A stretch of 64,000 nucleotides of DNA from Emydura subglobosa (taxonomy: Eukaryota > Chordata > Testudines > Chelidae), in contig ML679960.1 in NCBI GenBank assembly GCA_007922225.1, positions 510,032 through 574,031 on the forward strand. The letters run 5' to 3'. The notes beneath the pieces were generated by a model, which was given only the letters and a program-made list of their open reading frames with translations, was not told where the DNA came from and did no database searches. How positions within the stretch are numbered: position 1 is the stretch's first letter; the number at the start of each line of letters is the position of its first letter. This document shows positions 59,481 through 64,000 of this stretch, piece by piece. The translations under genes and the position numbers were made by a program.

Positions 59481-60000
59481 TCATCATGGACTAGATTCAG
59501 TACCTATCTCTGGTACAGTTTGTGAACAAGGAGCTGAGTTCAGCATGCTCCCCTCTGGGTATCCCAGACAACCCTTACTAGGATGTCCCACTCAAACTCA
59601 ACCTGGGTGTACTGTAAATCCTGGACAGGGTCAACCAGTACCCATTCACCCTCGCCAGTCATCTACAGAGCCAACGGAACACTACATCATCCTTCTGGCT
59701 TTGAATAAAATCAGACCCACTAGGTATGTTCTCAGCACGTACCTCAGAATGGAAATCACTGCAAAGCAGGGTGGATTGATTTAAATCAAGGTAATTTAAA
59801 TCATTGATTTAAACCAAAAGAAAATCATTGATTTAAATCAAGTTTCCCACTGATGCTTCTTCATATATTTCTTAAACAATGGTGCAAATCTGATCACTAA
59901 ACCATGTTAATTTACAACTCAATACAACATTTTACAACATCTAGGAGGGTATACTTTGTGTAATTTTTTAGATAACTTGATTTCGTGTAAAGGGTTCCCT

Positions 60001-61005
60001 GTTGGGGACGGGACCAGTGGCTCTCCCTCGCTGTCAATCTCCGAGGGAAGCCACACCTCCCGGCGCCTGCCCCCTGTGGGGAGTCCACAAACTTAGGCAG
60101 GGCAGGTGTAATAATGTGAACAGTGTCTAACCCTCCATAGAGGAGGGCAATATTCTGTGGCCCAGCTCTTGAAACAGCCTTCCACCCTCAGCAGGGCAAG
60201 GCAATAGTCCAAGGCCCAGCCCTCAGACAGGGTGGGCAGGCAATGGGGGGAAAACAGTCTCTAGCCTACCGAGGGGCGAGCAAGCAGTCCCAAAGCCTTG
60301 GCCCTTAGGCAGGGCGGGGCAGACAGCGGGGAACAGGCTCTGGCCCTCAGCAGGCAAGTACCCCTAGGTCAGAGTAGGAAGGGAGAGGGGGAGAGGGGAC
60401 GCAGGCCCATCCATCTCCACTGCGTCCCAGCCCAGGGCCCTGGCAGTGATGGGGTGTCCCATCACTGGGTCAGTGGGGCTCCAGCCGAAACATGCTGCCT
60501 TAGGACAAGCGCAAGCTCAGCTGGACTGTAGTCAGCTCCCCTGGGCTACTTCCTTCCACCCTCTCCCTAGAGTATCTGGTCCCTTCAGTTGCACTCCAGT
60601 TCCTCCAGGTACTCGGCCTCGTTGCTCAATGGCAGGTCCAGGAACTCTTTGGAATTGTCCGCGGAGGGCAGCTCCTCCAGGTCGCAGGATTCTGGGGTCT
60701 CCTCCAGCTCACCGAGCTCCGGAAGCTCCTCCAGGTCCTCTGGGCCCCTGGCAGTGGGCAGCTCTGGCAGCTTCTCCTCCAGGTAACGGTCGGGCGCAAG
60801 TTCAGGCCCTGGCACCAAGGGAGAGACATCCTTGTCCCTTGGCTGCCTTCCCCTGACTGAGCGATAAGGCCTGCCTTTTATACTTCCTGACCCGCCTCCC
60901 TGCTTCCGCTCAGGTGTTGCTGTACTCCCAGGCTCTGCCCCCAGAGGGAGTTTTGGCCCTCCCTCGCCGTCAATCTCCGAGGGAGGCCACACCTCCTGGC
61001 TACAA
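60001..61005. repeat. GC-rich insertion with 45-bp direct repeats near its ends
   Basis: 60019-60063 and 60955-60999 are direct repeats (cgtcaatctccgaggga core) with about four differences. Between them, 60090-60360 is a decayed minisatellite of ggcagggc and cagtctctagcc-type words. On the minus strand an open frame across 60585-61020 encodes an acidic repeat (LPELGELEETPESCDLEELP) preceded by a Gly/Ser/Arg-rich part. It could be part of an LTR retrotransposon or a short terminal-repeat element; the class is not known to me. Confidence 0.6.
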
Positions 61006-61264
61006 TACTCATTACCTGTGTCAAGCTGCAGATGCAGCAGCAGTACATTAGGAATGGTAAGAATTAAATCACAAACAGAATAGCACTTATATTTTATTAC
61101 ACTAAACCTTAAATATGTCACATTTGCAATTGCAGCAGTCTCCTGAGTTGCCGGCTGATGGCTATCAAACTTTTTTTTTTTTTTAATTTTCAAATTTTAT
61201 TAATTCTGACAGAGAAGTCATCACAACACTAAATTTACGCTGTCCTTAAAACTTCTACAACTAG

Positions 61265-63665
61265 CTCTCATCTTCCCCACTCCCACTGCCATTTTTATTC
61301 ATAGACAAACAGAAATATGAGTTTTCCTGCTTGTTCAACTCCCAGTCAATTTCTTAGCTTTGAGTGTATAATACCAAACAATGAAAATATTCTCTCTGTG
61401 CCTGCAGAGGAAGCTACTGCTGTGAAAAGTTGGCTTAGCAATTGAAGAAACTCCATTTCAAGGTGCCCTGCTAATGATTTCCACCAATTCAGGGGAGTGA
61501 CTTTGTTCAAAACATCATCAGTAAACACATACTGTTTAAATGGTTTTGCTCAAGCCCTGAAATTTATTATGACTGGCATAATTGAAGAGTGATTTTGAGA
61601 TGCTCATGCCATAGCAGCATCATCTTCTTCAGAAGTTAGGCATCTACCTTTTATATCTGAGGTTGAGAATGTTCGCAAGAAAATGAGGTGGAGTTAGTGC
61701 TTGATCCATTCGATTCTTTATTGCCTGCAGTTTAACTTTCTGGTGAGGTATTTCTTTCTTCAATATCTCTTGAAGTACCTTCCAAATTTCGACAGCAACA
61801 GCAACAATTTCTCTGAAGTTTGTTTAAGGCTATGGATATAGGCTTCAGTATACTGAGCATATCCTCTCCATTCCTCTTTAATTCAATGTTAGATACTTTG
61901 AATGAGATACTTCCATCTATTTTATCACGGTTTTCTTCACAAAGCTTTATGAGAATAAGCCAGATCTTAGTAAATTGTTCAAAACAATCAACCACAGAAT
62001 TCCATCAAACATCTTGAATGAGAATTAGTTTGGATCCTCCTGCTCTCTTCAGTGAAGCTGGAGCAAAATGGTTGTTATGGAAGTATTTTACGACTTCAAC
62101 AACATTTTCTTTTATTCCTGGAGAAGACATACTTAAGTCTTTGGCTAAAAGATGTATTAAATGGGCACTGCAGCCATATGTTATTAAGGAGCATCCTTCC
62201 ATTTCTACTTCTAAGTATCTTCTCATCTTTGCCACGTTTGCAGCATTGTCTGTGACAAAACTGCACACGACAGTTGAATTTCTGTTCACAGTTTATTACA
62301 GCTGTCATTGCCAGTTCTTTCAAACATTCTGTTGTGTGGGTATTTCCCGATGTATCTATTGTTTCTGAAAGATAGGCAACCCCATCTTCTGCTGTCACAC
62401 AGGCACATATTACTGGATCATTGTGTACCTTGCTCCACCCCTCAAGTCTTAAACTGGCAAATTTCCCCTCAGTATTCCTTGCACACTGTTCTAGTTCCTT
62501 CTCATACACTGTATCTAGCAACCTTCCACCAATGTCTGCTCTACCAGATGGAGTGTAGCCTGGTCCTAAGAATTCAATCATGTCAATGATGTGTTAATTG
62601 TTAACAATGCGAAAAGGAGAATTTGTGGCATAAATGAACCAAGCAATCTTTTCACCTATGGTGTCTTGTTAGTATTTGCTGGTCCTTACTACAAACCCAC
62701 CCACGGTGGTGGTTTTACTGGATGATTGAAATCTTTTGCTTGATACTGATGCTTTGTTGTCTGACATATGTTTAGTTGTAGCACTGCTGCTAAAAGTACC
62801 AACAGATGACTCTGAAGTTGTTGCAGATACAGTCACATTCAAAGTCCCTTATGCTAAAATGGGATCCGGAAACAAAATTCAAAATGATTTTGAATAGTCG
62901 TTCTTCTCACTCTATTATTCAGTTAATCATTTACATTTTTTTCAGTAAGGATGCAGAGCCAAATCCAAATTACCAAAAAAGCTAAGACTGACTGCACTTA
63001 ATTTTGGAGTAAGCCCCACAGAACTCACTGGCACTTCTGTTTTTTGAGAAAACAAGTATAGGGTGGGGTTCCCTTGGGAAAGCTGAGTTATACTGAAGTA
63101 AAATAGGGAATAGACTTATGGTATCACCATTATGCTCTGTGGCCATGATGTTCCAAAATAAGGGGCATGTATTTTGTAATATAAAATAAGAAAATGACAC
63201 CCAGTGGCAAGTGGCAACTCTAGATTTCTCTTACTGCAGCATACTGTACCGTATACTTGGATGATAGATTCTAAACCTAGTTAACTAATTCAACAAGTCA
63301 TAAGGATTAGCTAAGATAAACTTTTTTTTTTCTAGCAACATCCAACATAGCAAACAGCTTGGGAATTTACTTGTTAAATCACACTTATACTAAAAGACAG
63401 AGAGAAAGTCTTGACGAATGATGCATTGCAAAGTGAATTATTTAAATTACTAACCAGTTGATCAAAATTGTTCTTCAGACATATCCACATCTTCATCCAT
63501 ATCATTTTCTCCCAATAAGCAGTTTTCATTATGATGTTTCATTCTTGCAACTAGGCCCTGCATCTCCTTCTTGCACCGCTTACACTTGACATGTTTTCTT
63601 TTTACACAGGGAAGAAATTTCTTCAAAATATTCCCAGATACGGTCTCTCTTACACCCAGAAGTCA
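61265..63665 (-). pseudogene. hAT transposase with N-terminal BED zinc finger
   Basis: The start region is MTSGCKRDRIWEYFEEISS (63665-63609); a one-base frameshift leads to VKRKHVKCKRCKKEMQGLVA and RMKHHNENC, the CxxC...H...C BED finger. After a poorly conserved 0.8 kb come MIEFLGPGYTPSGRADIGGR (62581), FASLRLEGWSKVHNDPVICA, ETIDTSGNTHTTECLKELAM, then after a shift FVTDNAANVAKMRRYLEVEM and GCSAHLIHLLAKDLS (62180). MVDCFEQFTKIWLILIKLCE follows near 61995. The C-terminal hAT dimerisation region reads NWWKSLAGHLEMEFLQLLSQ and TAVASSAGTERIFSLFGIIH (about 61440-61360), then HSKLRN. Asp residues of the core (VTDNA) are present. Several shifts make it inactive. In hAT elements this protein cuts DNA as a dimer and leaves 8-bp duplications. 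Confidence 0.85.
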
Positions 63666-63670
63666 TGACA

Positions 63671-64000
63671 GTTTTTCTGTGGCAAAAGTGTGGGGGAATA
63701 TAGCAAGCTGTGTGTATACTGAATAATGTCTTCCCTTTTTCCTTCCAATCCACTGTTCCTTTCTACTCTGCCTCCATCCTTTGTCTCTGTCTTTAAGACA
63801 GTGTCTTAACTAACTCCTCTGCCTTGCTTGGCCCAGCTCCATCACCACATAAGCACAGAACAACAACAATCCTGTCCAGCCTGTGTCTTTCTTTGCACAT
63901 GTGACTTTAGTTTGCTGAGAAACAGAAACTAGAACTAAAACAAAAACTGAAAGCTGAGAACTTTCAAGCTGATGGCTAGCCTGGACAGACTAGAGCCATT
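63671..64000. other. Probable hAT 5' UTR or flank, nothing defined
   Basis: Non-coding. No gatttaaatca terminal motif is seen before the window ends, and there is no CpG island or MAP3K15 first exon here. Confidence 0.4.

Larger units (their letters stand above)
58285..59766 (-). mobile_element. Ty3/gypsy fragment with integrase upstream of RT (Gmr1-like order)
   Basis: On the minus strand integrase (59480-58795) comes first and reverse transcriptase (58785-58290) second, separated by only tens of bases. Canonical Ty3/gypsy order is RT-RNase H-integrase. A known vertebrate lineage, the Gmr1-like elements, has integrase first, so this fits that group, with the C-terminal part of integrase deleted. 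The right side is cut by the hAT element at 59767; LTRs are not seen. Confidence 0.75.
59767..63670 (-). mobile_element. BED-finger hAT DNA transposon, interrupted
   Basis: The 3' end has cagggtggattgatttaaat at 59767 and a cluster of gatttaaatca words (59780-59842), the terminal/subterminal motif of a vertebrate hAT family. The transposase gene runs leftward from a BED finger (63665) to a dimerisation domain (about 61330). The stretch 60001-61005 is a foreign insertion in the 3' UTR. The 5' terminal repeat is not in view and probably lies beyond 64000. Confidence 0.75.

Noticed and set aside
1..64000. CRISPR array, operons or bacterial-type genes
   Set aside because: No regular spacer-repeat array, ribosome-binding sites or dense coding; all evidence points to vertebrate intronic DNA.

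Overview
This window looks like vertebrate, most likely turtle (or another non-avian reptile), genomic DNA. The interspersed repeats are the clue: CR1 LINEs with the reptile-type 3' tail, L2, Penelope-like elements, DIRS tyrosine-recombinase retrotransposons, PIF/Harbinger and hAT transposons with their MITEs, CORE/MIR-type SINEs and a Gmr1-like gypsy element. The species call is an inference from these families; no search was run.

The only host coding sequence I can support is one 140-bp exon at 3125-3264 on the minus strand. It encodes 46 codons of the N-terminal thioredoxin-binding region of the ASK-family kinase MAP3K15 (ASK3), with clean splice sites. The gene runs right to left, so 1-3124 would be the following intron. 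3265-64000 would be the preceding intron, probably intron 1, which would exceed 60 kb and is built largely of mobile elements. No CpG-island first exon is visible to the right.

Layout: 1-2334, two CR1 fragments meeting head to head around the left edge. 3125-3264, the MAP3K15 exon. 3.9-9.1 kb, MITE and LTR-like repeats. 9.66-14.35 kb, a DIRS cluster: a 330-bp terminal-repeat-bounded derivative, a 3' DIRS fragment and a 5' DIRS fragment of another subfamily fused at about 11607. 15.5-17.8 kb, MITEs, a 47-bp-arm inverted repeat and an L2 scrap. 19.7-22.0 kb, a Penelope-like element carrying a young-looking 423-bp hAT MITE with a perfect 8-bp target duplication. 22.9-24.7 kb, a MITE and an LTR-like repeat. 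25.16-29.28 kb, a whole but decayed PIF/Harbinger element with both its Myb-like gene (+) and its DDE transposase (-). 30.9-35.2 kb, CORE/MIR SINEs and a MITE. 36.1-38.8 kb, an L2 LINE split by a solo LTR. 41.1-43.8 kb, a CR1 split by a 1.5-kb repeat that itself holds a MITE (three-level nest). 45.07-50.92 kb, a nearly complete DIRS element with inverted terminal repeats, gag, RT-RNase H and tyrosine recombinase. 53.2-57 kb, LTR-like, RTE-like, CR1 and Penelope scraps. 58.3-59.77 kb, a gypsy fragment in which integrase precedes reverse transcriptase. 59.77-63.67 kb, a BED-finger hAT transposon split by a GC-rich 1-kb insertion with 45-bp direct repeats.

All mobile-element genes are broken by stops or frameshifts. 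The clearest relative dates come from nesting: MITE inside Penelope, MITE inside LTR-like repeat inside CR1, solo LTR inside L2, and hAT abutting gypsy.
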